Below, piece by piece: positions 24,431 through 33,473 of a stretch of 64,000 bases of DNA. Both the position numbers and the translations under genes were made by a program. Position 1 is the first letter of the stretch. Each line of letters starts with the position of its first letter. Under the pieces are notes generated by a model. The model was given only the letters and a program-made list of their open reading frames with translations. It made no database searches and had not been told where the DNA came from. The DNA comes from Streptomyces sp. CB02959 (GTDB taxonomy: Bacteria > Actinomycetota > Actinomycetes > Streptomycetales > Streptomycetaceae), in contig NZ_NNBP01000002.1 of the NCBI RefSeq assembly GCF_002803155.1, positions 248,001 through 312,000 of the forward strand, given 5' to 3'.

Positions 24431-25980
24431 GCCCACAAGGTGACGGTCAGGCCGAAGGTCGGGTTGTCCGGCCCCGCGCCGCTGCTGCTGTCCGCCGGGT
24501 CCACCTTGGTGAACGTCACCTTCGCCACCTGGTTCCGCGTGGACACCACGCACCAGACCGTACCGGCGGTGATCTTCCCGGCGTCGGGGTGCGGGCCGAC
24601 CGGGTTGCCCTCGGCGGCCGCCCGGCAGGCCTCGGCGGTGTCCGTCCCGGCGTCGGCGGTGCCGGCCCGCACCGGGCTCATCATGCTGCCGCCGACCTCG
24701 ATGACGGCCTGGGCGCCGTACATTCCCTTCAGGCAGCCCATATAGTCCAGGTCGCCGTCGGACGACGCGGACAGCGGGCTCGTGGCGACGGACGCCGCGT
24801 CGAGGTCGAGCGCCTGGAACGTGCCGCCCAGGCAGCTCGCCGCCCGCCAGGTCAGACGCTTGTCGCGGTAGACCACCTTCGCGGCGGCCGCGGTGCGTTC
24901 GGACTCCGGCGAAGGCGTGCCGGAGTCCGGCAGAGGGTTCCCGGGGGAGTTGCGGGGCCCGCCGGGGGTGGTGTGGGCGCCGGCCCCCTTGCGGTCGGCG
25001 GCGTCGCCGCCGCTTCCGTCGCCGGTTCCGAACACCCCCCGCACCAGCGACGACGTCAGCAGCACGGCGAGGGCGCCGCCCACCGCCGCGGCGAGCAGCA
25101 CCGCCCGGCCGCGGCGCGCGGGCCGCGGCGCCGGGGCGGGGGCGCCGAGGTCGAACGGTGGCGGGCCGCCGGGCGGCGGGGTGCGCGGCGGAGGCGGCAC
25201 CGGGCCCGCGGTGCGGGGTGCGCCCGCCGTACCCGGCACCCCCGACGGCCCCCGCATCAGCACCAGGGACCCGGCCGCCCCGGCCGAGCGGCGCTGCGGC
25301 CGCGGCAGCCCCCGGGCGTGCAGCGCCCGGTCGACCTTCCCGTGCACCTCGTCGAGGGTGAGCGGGACCGGCGCGGCCAGCGCGTCCAGCAGCGCGCCGG
25401 TGAAGGCGGTGTACGCCTCCCCGGCGGGCGCGTGGGCCGGGGCGGTGCGCGTGGTGGACGTCAGGGTGTAGGTGCCCGCCAGGTCGAGCTGGCCGAGGGC
25501 CAGGTCGGCCGGCCCGGCCATCGCGGAGACCGCCCGGCCCGAGAAGCAGCAGTCCACGACCAGTACCCGGGCCTTCGCCCGGGCCTCGCCCACATGCCGT
25601 TTCACCAGGTCGATCGGGACGGCGGAGAAACCCACCTGGTCGAGGTCGGTGTGCACCAGCCCCAGGTGCAGCAGCCCGGTGTCGTCCAGGACGCCGTGCC
25701 CCGCGTAGTAGACCAGCAGCGCCTCCTCGGCCTCCCGCACCGCCCAGGCCAGCGCCGCCCCGACGGCCGACTGGTCGGTGGGGTCGGCCACCACCCGGCA
25801 GTGCTCCGGGGCCAGCAGCCCCTGTGCGGGATGGGTCAGGGCCGCCCACAGCCCCTGGAGGTCGGCCGCGACCGACGGGATGCCCGGCAGGTCCGGGCTG
25901 GTGTAGCGGCCGGTACCGATCAGCACGGCGCGACTGCCGGGCCCGTACGGGAACCACCGGCCGGCGGTTCTGCCACTCAT
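24421..25980 (-). CDS. Transmembrane caspase-like (C14) protease
   Basis: The protein has 519 residues. N-terminal caspase/metacaspase fold (about 15-245) with catalytic His95 in YYAGHGVLD and Cys145 in VVDCCFSG. A Pro-rich linker (245-290) leads to one membrane segment (about 292-313) and a C-terminal extracytoplasmic domain (about 350-519) with several cysteines. Thus the protease faces the cytoplasm and the C-terminus is outside, a receptor-like layout. The start at 25980 follows GGGAGGGCATCG. Bacterial caspase-like proteins often act in regulated death or defence; substrate and trigger are unknown here. Confidence 0.9.
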   Translation of the reverse strand: MSGRTAGRWFPYGPGSRAVLIGTGRYTSPDLPGIPSVAADLQGLWAALTHPAQGLLAPEHCRVVADPTDQSAVGAALAWAVREAEEALLVYYAGHGVLDDTGLLHLGLVHTDLDQVGFSAVPIDLVKRHVGEARAKARVLVVDCCFSGRAVSAMAGPADLALGQLDLAGTYTLTSTTRTAPAHAPAGEAYTAFTGALLDALAAPVPLTLDEVHGKVDRALHARGLPRPQRRSAGAAGSLVLMRGPSGVPGTAGAPRTAGPVPPPPRTPPPGGPPPFDLGAPAPAPRPARRGRAVLLAAAVGGALAVLLTSSLVRGVFGTGDGSGGDAADRKGAGAHTTPGGPRNSPGNPLPDSGTPSPESERTAAAAKVVYRDKRLTWRAASCLGGTFQALDLDAASVATSPLSASSDGDLDYMGCLKGMYGAQAVIEVGGSMMSPVRAGTADAGTDTAEACRAAAEGNPVGPHPDAGKITAGTVWCVVSTRNQVAKVTFTKVDPADSSSGAGPDNPTFGLTVTLWAGP

Positions 25981-26107
25981 CGATGCCCTCCCCTGCATGA
26001 CGAACGGTCGTCGCCATCCTGGCACGATCACCCCGCTCGCACGCCCGGTTCCGCAGGCCGGGTCCGGGGTATCCGCGGTGCCCATCTCCCGCGCCGCGTC
26101 GGTGAGT

Positions 26108-28255
26108 TCAGGATCCTCTGCCGGGCGGGTCGTCCGGCACCACGAACTCGCACCACAGCGCCTTGCCCGACCCCCGCGGCTCGGCACCCCAGCGGTCGGC
26201 CAGCGCCTCCACCAGCAGCAGGCCCCGCCCGGAGGTCGCCGTCTCGCCGGGCCGCCGGCGCCGCGGCCACTGACTGGACCGGTCCTCGACCTCCAGCCGG
26301 ATCCGGCACGGCGAACCGGGCAGCAGCTCCACCGAGACCAGCGCGCCGCTCTCGGTGTGGGTGAGCGCGTTGGCGATCAGCTCCGAGGCGGCCACCTCCA
26401 CGTCGTGGGTGACCGCACCCGCCCGCCACTGGTCCAGCGTGCGGCGCACCGCCGAGCGGACCTCCGCGGTGCCCGCCGGGTCGGCCTGGTGGACGTGCAG
26501 CCGCAGCCGCGGCGTGGCGGCCTCCCCGGGGATCGCGCTCCGGTGCAGCAGCAGGAGCGCCATGTCGTCGTCCGAACCGGGCTCGGCCCACAGGTGGTCG
26601 GAGAGCCGGTCGGCGAGCGCGTCCAGTGCGGTGGGCCCGGCGCGGACCGCGGCGGACAGCGCGTCGATCCCGGCCGAGATGTCCTGGCCGGGCTGTTCGA
26701 CCAGCCCGTCGGTGCACAGCAGCAGCGTCGACCCCGGCTCCAGGAACAGCTGGGTCTCCGGGAAGTGGTCCTGCCCGAAGGCGGTGGCCAGGCCCAGCGG
26801 CAGCCCGCCGCTGATCTCCGGCCAGTCGATGTGCCGGGAGCTGTTGCAGATCAGCGGGCCCAGATGGCCGGCCCGGGCGAGGTACAGCGCCCCGGACTCC
26901 AGGTCGGCCTGGACGTAGGTGCAGGTCGCGAACCGCTCGGTCTCCAGCTCCGCCAGGAAGCGGGAGGCCCGCACCAGCACCGTCTCCGGCGGGTGGCCCT
27001 CACTGGCGTAGGCGCGCAGTGCGATCCGCAGTTGGCCCATCACCGCCGCGGCGTGCGTGTCGTGCCCCTGGACATCGCCGACCACCAGCCCGGTCCGGCC
27101 CTGCGGCAGCGCGATCACGTCGTACCAGTCGCCGCCGACGTCCCGGCCGACGCTCGCCGGGTGGTAGCGGACGGTGACCTCGCCGCCGGCGATCGGCGGC
27201 AGCAGGCGCGGCAGCATCGCCGCCTGAAGCCCGGTCGCGAACTCCCGCTCCTGGTCGAAGAGGGTGGCCCGCTGCAGGGACTGCGCCACCACACCGGCCA
27301 GGGCCAGCGCCAGGTTCCGGGCCTCCGGCGACTGCACCGCCGGCTCGTGGTTGAACAGCCCCAGCGCCCCGAGGACGGTGTCCTGCGCGACCAGCGGCAG
27401 GAAGGCGGCACTGCCGGTCGGCAGCACGTCGACGGAGGGGCGCAGCCGCGGATAGCGGGCGACCAGCTCACCGCGGGTGCTCAGGAAGCTGGGCCGCCGG
27501 GAGCGCACCGCGTCGGACAGCGGGAGGGTGTCGTCCAGCCGCGAGTTCATCATGTCGGCGGGCACCTCGCCGTCCAGCCCGGCGGTGGCGATCACCTCGA
27601 ACCGGTCGTTCTCGACCAGGCCCAGCACCAGCGCGTCCGCGCCGAACCGCCGCGCGCCGCCGGTGCCGGTCAGCACCCGCGTCACGTCCGTCACCGACAG
27701 CGCGCGGGCCAGCGCCGCGGTGGTCTGCTGCACCATCACCGTCTGCCGCTGCCGCTCCTGCTGGAGCGAGCGCAGCAGCGCGGAGTCGGCGAGCTCGCTG
27801 GTCGCCTCCCGGACGATGCCGATGACCCGGTACGCGACGCCCTGCGCGTTGTGCAGGATCCGCCCCTGGGAGTGGGTCCAGCGCCGGGTCCCGTCGCGGC
27901 ACTGGATCCGGAAGTACGCCCCGTAGGAGGAGTTGCCGTCCTGGAGGGCCTGGGAGAGCGCCGCGTCCAGCCGCAGGCCCTCCTCCGGGGGCACCCGGAG
28001 GGTCAGGGACGTCGGCGCGCCGTCGTACTCGCCGGGGCGCAGGTCGAAGACCTCCATGGCGCCGGGGTCCAGGTCCATGAACCCGCTGTCCAGGTCCCAG
28101 TCGAAGGTGCCCATGCGGTTCAGCGACAGCCGCTCGCGCAGCCCGATCGGCTCGTGGTGGGACACGCCGGGTGCCGCCTCCTCGACCCGGGGCGCGGCCC
28201 GGTCGGCGCGGGGGTCGTAGCCCTCCGCGGAGGGGTCGGGGGGCCGCTCGGCCAT
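26108..28255 (-). CDS. PAS-GAF-PP2C (SpoIIE) phosphatase with HATPase domain, second copy
   Basis: The protein has 715 residues with the same domain order as the 16422 gene: PAS (about 45-165), GAF-like (180-340), PP2C (345-580; GRDVGGDWYDV, GDVQGHDTHAA) and HATPase (590-710; VAASELIANALTHT, SGRGLLLVEALAD). The FDWDLDSGxMxLDP segment near the N-terminus is shared by both paralogs. The start at 28255 has TAAGGTG 5 bp upstream. It likely regulates a sigma-factor partner-switch; no cognate sigma or anti-sigma gene is in the window. It lies 127 bp upstream of the caspase gene on the same strand. Confidence 0.93.
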   Translation of the reverse strand: MAERPPDPSAEGYDPRADRAAPRVEEAAPGVSHHEPIGLRERLSLNRMGTFDWDLDSGFMDLDPGAMEVFDLRPGEYDGAPTSLTLRVPPEEGLRLDAALSQALQDGNSSYGAYFRIQCRDGTRRWTHSQGRILHNAQGVAYRVIGIVREATSELADSALLRSLQQERQRQTVMVQQTTAALARALSVTDVTRVLTGTGGARRFGADALVLGLVENDRFEVIATAGLDGEVPADMMNSRLDDTLPLSDAVRSRRPSFLSTRGELVARYPRLRPSVDVLPTGSAAFLPLVAQDTVLGALGLFNHEPAVQSPEARNLALALAGVVAQSLQRATLFDQEREFATGLQAAMLPRLLPPIAGGEVTVRYHPASVGRDVGGDWYDVIALPQGRTGLVVGDVQGHDTHAAAVMGQLRIALRAYASEGHPPETVLVRASRFLAELETERFATCTYVQADLESGALYLARAGHLGPLICNSSRHIDWPEISGGLPLGLATAFGQDHFPETQLFLEPGSTLLLCTDGLVEQPGQDISAGIDALSAAVRAGPTALDALADRLSDHLWAEPGSDDDMALLLLHRSAIPGEAATPRLRLHVHQADPAGTAEVRSAVRRTLDQWRAGAVTHDVEVAASELIANALTHTESGALVSVELLPGSPCRIRLEVEDRSSQWPRRRRPGETATSGRGLLLVEALADRWGAEPRGSGKALWCEFVVPDDPPGRGS

Positions 28256-28371
28256 GCGAACACCTTAGGCGGGGCCCACGCGGCCCGCATTCCCGGCGGC
28301 CGGGACGGCGGCCGTGCCCCGCGGTGAACGGCGCCACCGCACGGTACGGCCGCGATCCACCGGACGGGTCC

Positions 28372-29601
28372 TCAGGCGGACGCCGTGGCCCGCGCCGCCG
28401 CTGCGACCGGCCGGGTGCTGTGCGTCCGGTGCGCCAGTGTGGCCCGCCGGGTCGGTACGTCGACGGTGTAGACGTCGAGGGTCAGCCGGGCGGCGGACGC
28501 CTTGAGGACCATGAAGCCGTGGTCGGCGAAGTTCTGCCAGGCGGCCGGGTGGTCGAAGTGCGCCCTGCCGTCGCCGGTCTTCGCCGCCGCGCCGCACACC
28601 ACCTGCCGGGTGCCGCCGGTCCGGGCCGTCGGTTCCAGCACCTGGAGCGTGTGGTCGTGGCCGGACAGGATCAGGTCGGTCCGCCCGCAGACCACGTTCT
28701 CGTACAGGTCCTTGAGGTGGACGCCGCTGGTGTAGTGGCCGATGGTGAAGCCGTCGTAGGCGCCGGCGCTGCCGTGCTTGCCGTTGTTGAGGTACGGGTG
28801 GTGGCTCAGGACGACCTTCCAGCGGGCCCGGGACGCCCGCAGCGCACCGTCCAGCCAGGCCCGCTGCTCCCGCATGTACGGCCCGTCCCAGCGGTAGTAC
28901 GGGTCGAGCTGGGCGACGTAGGACGACCAGGGGATGGTGTCGAGGGCGAAGAACTCCACCAGGGGGCGGGCGGCGGGCAGCGGCACGCTGTAGTAGCGGG
29001 CGGGCATGTACCAGCGCCGTGACCGGGTGGCGTACAGCACCTCCCGGTCGCCGCGGGACGGGTCGCCGCCGCTGCCCGGGATCAGCCCGGAGCAGTCGTG
29101 GTTGCCCAGCACCATCAGCCACGGCACGTCGATGCCGCTGTTGGGCTTCTCGAACTTGTCCTGGAATTCCGTGTCGTGGTCGGACTCCGGGCCGTTCTCG
29201 TAGAGGTTGTCGCCCAGGCCGACGGCCAGTCCCACCCCCTCGGCCCGGCAGACGTCCCGGGCGGCGGCCGCCACCGCGTACTGGGCCGCGTCCCCGGTGC
29301 CCGCGTCCCCGATGATCAGGATGGCGAACTCGCCCTTGCCGTTGGGGTGTTCGGGGAACGGGAAGGAGCCGGCCGGGCCGCCGGAGCGCGGTGCGGCGGC
29401 GGCCGTCCCGGCGCCCGCGGGCAGGGCCGCCAGCGCCGCGCCGGCCATCGCCCCGCCCAGCACCGCGCGGCGCCCCACATACCCCGGGACCCGGCCGGTG
29501 GTCCGCGGCAGCGGTCCGCCGGCCGGTGTCCGGGGGTCGGTCCGCAGCCACTCCTGCTCGGTCAAGTCCGCTTGCGGCGGGATCAGTTCGTCATCGCACA
29601 T
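28372..29601 (-). CDS. Tat-exported metallophosphoesterase (purple acid phosphatase-like)
   Basis: The protein has 409 residues. Tat signal GRRAVLGGAMAGAALAALPAG at about 43-63. Metallophosphoesterase motifs: IIGDAGTGD, VGLGDNLYENG, VLGNHDCS, LSHHPYLNNG, LSGHDHTLQVLE. The order and spacing match the tartrate-resistant/purple acid phosphatase group. The start at 29601 was chosen because the Tat region then sits near the N-terminus; upstream reading to 29943 is probably non-coding. It is similar in role but not in sequence detail to the phosphatase at 8256. Confidence 0.88.
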   Translation of the reverse strand: MCDDELIPPQADLTEQEWLRTDPRTPAGGPLPRTTGRVPGYVGRRAVLGGAMAGAALAALPAGAGTAAAAPRSGGPAGSFPFPEHPNGKGEFAILIIGDAGTGDAAQYAVAAAARDVCRAEGVGLAVGLGDNLYENGPESDHDTEFQDKFEKPNSGIDVPWLMVLGNHDCSGLIPGSGGDPSRGDREVLYATRSRRWYMPARYYSVPLPAARPLVEFFALDTIPWSSYVAQLDPYYRWDGPYMREQRAWLDGALRASRARWKVVLSHHPYLNNGKHGSAGAYDGFTIGHYTSGVHLKDLYENVVCGRTDLILSGHDHTLQVLEPTARTGGTRQVVCGAAAKTGDGRAHFDHPAAWQNFADHGFMVLKASAARLTLDVYTVDVPTRRATLAHRTHSTRPVAAAARATASA

Positions 29602-29672
29602 GCCTGGCTTTCTCTCACGGCGGGCCGGGCCGGTGGTGACGGAACGATGAAGCCGGGGTGGACGTATGGCGA

Positions 29673-30200
29673 TCAGCGGCGGTCGTCCGCGCCACCGGCC
29701 AGCCGGCGCAGCGTCGCGCCTAGATGACGGGCGTACCCGCGCTGCAACACCGGGACCAGTGGCCCGGCGAGGCGGGTGAGTGCGCGGGCGGGCCGGCTGA
29801 AGGCGGTGACGGTGAGCCACACCGAGCCGTCCGGGCGCCGCTCGACGACGAACGCCTCCTCGCCGCACTCCGGGTGGCCCGCCCGGGTCCCGTACGCGAA
29901 GCCCGCCCGGTCCGCCTCGTCGACGGTCCACACCACCCGGCACGGGGCGGTGATCCGCAGCGGGCCGGCGCCCAGCGAGACGTCGACGGTCACGCCCGGG
30001 GCGGCCCGCGGTGCGCCGGCCCGGATGCGGGTGCCGGCCGCCCGGTGCATTCGGAAGGTGGCCACCGCGTCGCCGGCGGCGGCGAACACCGCCGGGCCGC
30101 TGCCGAGCCGGACCGCCTCGCGCAGGTGGTGGTAGCCGGGCGGCAGTGGGGCGCGCCGGGTGCCGCCCCGTTCGGGGTAGGTCAGGTCGTCGTCGGTCAT
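29673..30200 (-). CDS. DUF1990 domain protein
   Basis: The protein has 175 residues. The DUF1990 pattern is visible: YHHLREAVRLGSG, RAGFAYGTRAGHPECGEEAFVVER and the C-terminal QRGYARHLGATLRRL helix. The fold is related to START/SRPBCC lipid-binding barrels. Its start overlaps the enoyl-CoA hydratase stop by four bases (ATGA), making it the third gene of a coupled operon with AidB-like dehydrogenase. A role with acyl or lipid substrates is suggested only by this context. Confidence 0.88.
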   Translation of the reverse strand: MTDDDLTYPERGGTRRAPLPPGYHHLREAVRLGSGPAVFAAAGDAVATFRMHRAAGTRIRAGAPRAAPGVTVDVSLGAGPLRITAPCRVVWTVDEADRAGFAYGTRAGHPECGEEAFVVERRPDGSVWLTVTAFSRPARALTRLAGPLVPVLQRGYARHLGATLRRLAGGADDRR

Positions 30201-30982
30201 CGGGCGTCGTCCGCCGCGCCGTGCCGTCCGGCGCCCGCCGCGAACCGTGCCGCGCCCGCCAGGCCCTCGGCCAACACGGCCTGCCCGTGCCGGAGTTCGA
30301 TGGCCATGGCGGTCTCCTCGGTCCGGCCCTCCTGGTCCAGCAGGCCGGCCCGGTCGCTGCGCAGGCAGGCCTGCGGGAGGCGGGCCAGCTCCGCGGCCAG
30401 CCGCTCCGCCGCGGTGCGGGCGGTGCCGGTGGGCACCACCCGGTTGACCAGCCCGATGTCCAGGGCCTCCGCGGCCGGCACCGGACGCCCCGTCAGGACC
30501 AGGTCCATCGCCCGGCCCGCGCCGATCAGCCGGGGCAGCCGCACCGTGCCGCCGTCGATCAGCGGGACGCCCCACCGCCGGCAGAACACCCCGAAGACCG
30601 CCTCCTCCTCCGCCACCCGCAGATCGCACCAGAGCGCCAGCTCCAGCCCGCCGGCCACCGCGTGCCCGGCGACCGCCGCGATCACCGGCTTGCCGAGCCG
30701 CATCCGGGTCGGGCCCATCGGCCCGTCGCCGTCCGGCGCGACGCGGTTGCCGTGCGCGGTGCCGACCGCCTTGAGGTCGGCACCGGCGCAGAACGTGCCG
30801 CCCTCGCCCCACAGCACCGCCACCCGCGCGTTCTCGTCGTCGTCGAACTCCCGAAAGGCATCCGCGAGTTGACGTGCAGTCGGGCCGTCGACGGCGTTCC
30901 GGGCGGCCGGCCGGGACAGCACCACCGTCGTCACCGGACCGGCCCGCTCGACCCGTACGGGGGCGCCGGGGTCCCCGGGCAT
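30197..30982 (-). CDS. Enoyl-CoA hydratase/isomerase (crotonase) family protein
   Basis: The protein has 261 residues. Crotonase oxyanion-hole segments GGTFCAGADLKA (about 60-71) and GHAVAGGLELALWCDLRVA are clear, as is AEALDIGLVNRVVP. These enzymes hydrate or isomerise acyl-CoA esters. The start overlaps the acyl-CoA dehydrogenase stop (TGATG) and the stop overlaps the DUF1990 start (ATGA), so the three are one coupled operon. Confidence 0.92.
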   Translation of the reverse strand: MPGDPGAPVRVERAGPVTTVVLSRPAARNAVDGPTARQLADAFREFDDDENARVAVLWGEGGTFCAGADLKAVGTAHGNRVAPDGDGPMGPTRMRLGKPVIAAVAGHAVAGGLELALWCDLRVAEEEAVFGVFCRRWGVPLIDGGTVRLPRLIGAGRAMDLVLTGRPVPAAEALDIGLVNRVVPTGTARTAAERLAAELARLPQACLRSDRAGLLDQEGRTEETAMAIELRHGQAVLAEGLAGAARFAAGAGRHGAADDAR

Positions 30983-32631
30983 CAGGCGGCGTCCCCGCCG
31001 GTCCGGGCGCCCCCGAGGACCCCGGAGAGGTCGGCGCCGGGCGGCAGGGTGCCGAAGGCGTGGCCCCACTCGCCGTCCAGCCGGGAGGCGCAGAACGCGT
31101 CGGCGACCGCCGGGGTGCTGTGCCGCACCAGCAGCGACCCCTGGAGCACCAGCGCCAGGCGTTCGGCCAGCGAACGGGCCATCAGCTGGGCCCGCTCCGG
31201 GTCGCCGAGCCCGCCGAGCATCTTGCGCAGTCCGGCCACCGCCGCGTCCAGCCGCCGGTCGGCGCCGGAGGCGGCCTCGACCTCGGTGAAGTAGGCGTCC
31301 AGCGCGGCCGGTTCGCGGGTCAGGGCGCGCAGCACGTCGAGCGCGGCGACGTTGCCCGAGCCCTCCCAGATCGACAGCAGCGGCGCCTCCCGGTACAGCC
31401 GCGGCATGCCCGATTCCTCGACGTAGCCGTTGCCGCCCAGGCACTCCAGGGCCTCCGCGGCGTGGCTGCTGCCCCGCTTGCACACCCAGTACTTCCCGGC
31501 CGCCAGCGCCAGCCGGCGCAGTGCCGCCTCCCCGGCGTCGCCGGCCTGCGACCGGTCCACCGCGGCCGCCAGCCGCATCGCCAGCACCGTGGCGGCCTCC
31601 GACTCGACGGCCAGATCGGCCAGCACCGAGCGCATCAGCGGCTGCCGGTCCAGCTCCCGCCCGAACGCCTGCCGGTGGGCGGTGTGGTGCAGGGCCTGCC
31701 GCAGCCCCGCCCGCATCCCGGCCGCCGAGCCCAGCACGCAGTCCAGCCGGGTCATGTTCACCATCTCGACGATGGTCCGCACCCCGCGGCCCGGCTCGCC
31801 GACCGGCCAGGCGACGGCGTCCTCGTACTCGATCTCGGACGAGGCGTTGGAGCGGTTGCCGAGCTTGTCCTTCAGGCGCATCAGCCGCATGCCGTTGCGG
31901 GTGCCGTCGGGCAGGACCCGTGGCACCAGGAAGCAGCTCAGCCCCTCGTCGGTCTGCGCCAGCGCCAGGAACACATCGCTCATCGGGGCCGAGGTGAACC
32001 ACTTGTGGCCGGTGAGGCGGTAGCTGCCGTCCCCGGCCGGGACCGCCCGGGTGGTGTTGGCCCGGACGTCGGAGCCGCCCTGCTTCTCCGTCATCGACAT
32101 GCCGGCGATCAGGCCGCGCTTGGTGAGGGGGGCGCGCAGCCCGAAGTCGTAGGTGCGGGCGGCGAGCAGCGGCTCGTACTGCGCGGCGAGGTCCGGTGCG
32201 GCGCGCAGGGCCGGCACCACGGCGTAGGTCATCGAGACGGGGCAGCCGTGGCCGGGCTCGGCCTGCGACCAGACGTAGAACTTGGCGGCGCGCACCAGGT
32301 GCGCCCCCGGGCGCGGGTCGGTCCACGGCGCGGCGTGCAGGCCGTGCTCCACGGCGGTGGTCATCAGCTGGTGCCAGGCCGGGTGGAACTCGACCTCGTC
32401 CACCCGGTGCCCGAACCGGTCGTGGGTGTGCAGCCGGGGCGGCTGCTCCTCCGCCCAGCGCGCCTGGTCCTGCACCGCGGCCGAACCGGCCAGCGCGCCG
32501 AGTTCGCGTACCTCCTGCTCGCCCCACGCGCCGCCCTCCCGGCGCAGCGCCGCCAGCAGCGCCGGCTCGTCCGCGGCGCTGAAACCCGTCAGCGGCGGGG
32601 CCTGATTGGTTACTTCATGGGTGACGGTCAT
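30982..32631 (-). CDS. AidB-like acyl-CoA dehydrogenase
   Basis: The protein has 549 residues, longer than ordinary acyl-CoA dehydrogenases and matching the AidB group. FAD/acyl-binding segments GMSMTEKQGGSDVR and RLKDKLGNRSNASSEIEYE, plus LECLGGNGYVEESG near 395, are AidB landmarks. E. coli AidB is induced in adaptation to alkylation damage and binds DNA; whether this one does is unknown. A TAATGT hexamer 6 bp before ATG suggests a leaderless transcript. It is divergent from a PaaX-family regulator, a likely controller. Confidence 0.92.
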   Translation of the reverse strand: MTVTHEVTNQAPPLTGFSAADEPALLAALRREGGAWGEQEVRELGALAGSAAVQDQARWAEEQPPRLHTHDRFGHRVDEVEFHPAWHQLMTTAVEHGLHAAPWTDPRPGAHLVRAAKFYVWSQAEPGHGCPVSMTYAVVPALRAAPDLAAQYEPLLAARTYDFGLRAPLTKRGLIAGMSMTEKQGGSDVRANTTRAVPAGDGSYRLTGHKWFTSAPMSDVFLALAQTDEGLSCFLVPRVLPDGTRNGMRLMRLKDKLGNRSNASSEIEYEDAVAWPVGEPGRGVRTIVEMVNMTRLDCVLGSAAGMRAGLRQALHHTAHRQAFGRELDRQPLMRSVLADLAVESEAATVLAMRLAAAVDRSQAGDAGEAALRRLALAAGKYWVCKRGSSHAAEALECLGGNGYVEESGMPRLYREAPLLSIWEGSGNVAALDVLRALTREPAALDAYFTEVEAASGADRRLDAAVAGLRKMLGGLGDPERAQLMARSLAERLALVLQGSLLVRHSTPAVADAFCASRLDGEWGHAFGTLPPGADLSGVLGGARTGGDAA

Positions 32632-32637
32632 AGCCCG

Positions 32638-32713
32638 ACATTACAGATTCTCAACGACCGGAGGAAGAGTGTAAGAGCGCCCGGGGCGGCGTTTCGTCCG
32701 CACGATCTAGACT
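32638..32713. promoter_or_regulatory. Divergent promoter region, AidB-like operon and PaaX-family gene
   Basis: On the minus strand TAATGT (32638-32643) is 6 bp from the AidB ATG. On the plus strand TAGACT (32708-32713) is 10 bp from the regulator ATG. Both transcripts would have little or no leader. No long palindrome is evident in the 92-bp gap. Confidence 0.5.
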
Positions 32714-32723
32714 TCCCGGACCT

Positions 32724-33473
32724 ATGAACGACGCCCCACTCGCCCTCCGGCCGCTGACCGCCCGCTCCGTCGTGCTGAGCACCCTCCTCGGCCATCACCC
32801 GCCCCGGCTCCCGGTGCGCGCGCTGGTGCGGGTCGGCGAACTCTTCGGCATCGCCGAGGGGACGGTCCGGGTCGCGCTCTCCCGGATGGTCGCGGCCGGC
32901 GACCTGCGGCAGCAGTCGGGCGGCTACGCGTTGACCGCCCGACTGCTGGCGCGCCAGGCCCGACAGGACGAGAGCCGTGCACCGCGGACCCGCCCGTGGC
33001 GCGGCGCCTGGGAGATCGCCGTGGTCACCGCGGACGGCAGCCGCCCGCCCGCCGAACGCACCGCCCTGCGCCAGGCGATGGCCGCGCTGCGGCTGGCCGA
33101 GCTGCGCGAGGGCAGCTGGCTGCGGCCCGCCAACCTCGACCGGCCCCACCCGCCGGTGGCCACCGCGCAGTGCACCTGGTTCACCGGCGCCCCCGACGGC
33201 GACCCGGCCGCGCTGGCCCGGAGCCTGTGGGACCTGGACGGCTGGGCGGCGCACGCCCGTGAGCTGCTGGCCGCGCTGGACCGCGCCGAGACCCCCGCCG
33301 ACCGCTTCACCGTCGCGGCGGCGGTCCTCCGCCACCTCCTCACCGACCCGCTGCTGCCCGCGCCCCTCCTCCCGGACGCCTGGCCGGGCGCCGCCCTCCG
33401 CTCCCGCTACGACGCCTTCGAGGCCGAATTCCGGGAACGGCTCCGGCACTTCCTGGCCCCCGGCGACGGGTAG
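32724..33473 (+). CDS. PaaX-family transcriptional regulator
   Basis: The protein has 249 residues. The N-terminal winged helix (residues about 10-70, VGELFGIAEGTVRVALSRMVAAGDL) and central PaaX domain are recognisable, with the C-terminal RYDAFEAEFRERL helix. PaaX represses phenylacetate degradation in E. coli, responding to phenylacetyl-CoA; here it is divergent from an acyl-CoA dehydrogenase/crotonase operon, so an acyl-CoA ligand is a reasonable guess. It probably has a leaderless or very short-leader transcript. Confidence 0.9.
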   Translation: MNDAPLALRPLTARSVVLSTLLGHHPPRLPVRALVRVGELFGIAEGTVRVALSRMVAAGDLRQQSGGYALTARLLARQARQDESRAPRTRPWRGAWEIAVVTADGSRPPAERTALRQAMAALRLAELREGSWLRPANLDRPHPPVATAQCTWFTGAPDGDPAALARSLWDLDGWAAHARELLAALDRAETPADRFTVAAAVLRHLLTDPLLPAPLLPDAWPGAALRSRYDAFEAEFRERLRHFLAPGDG

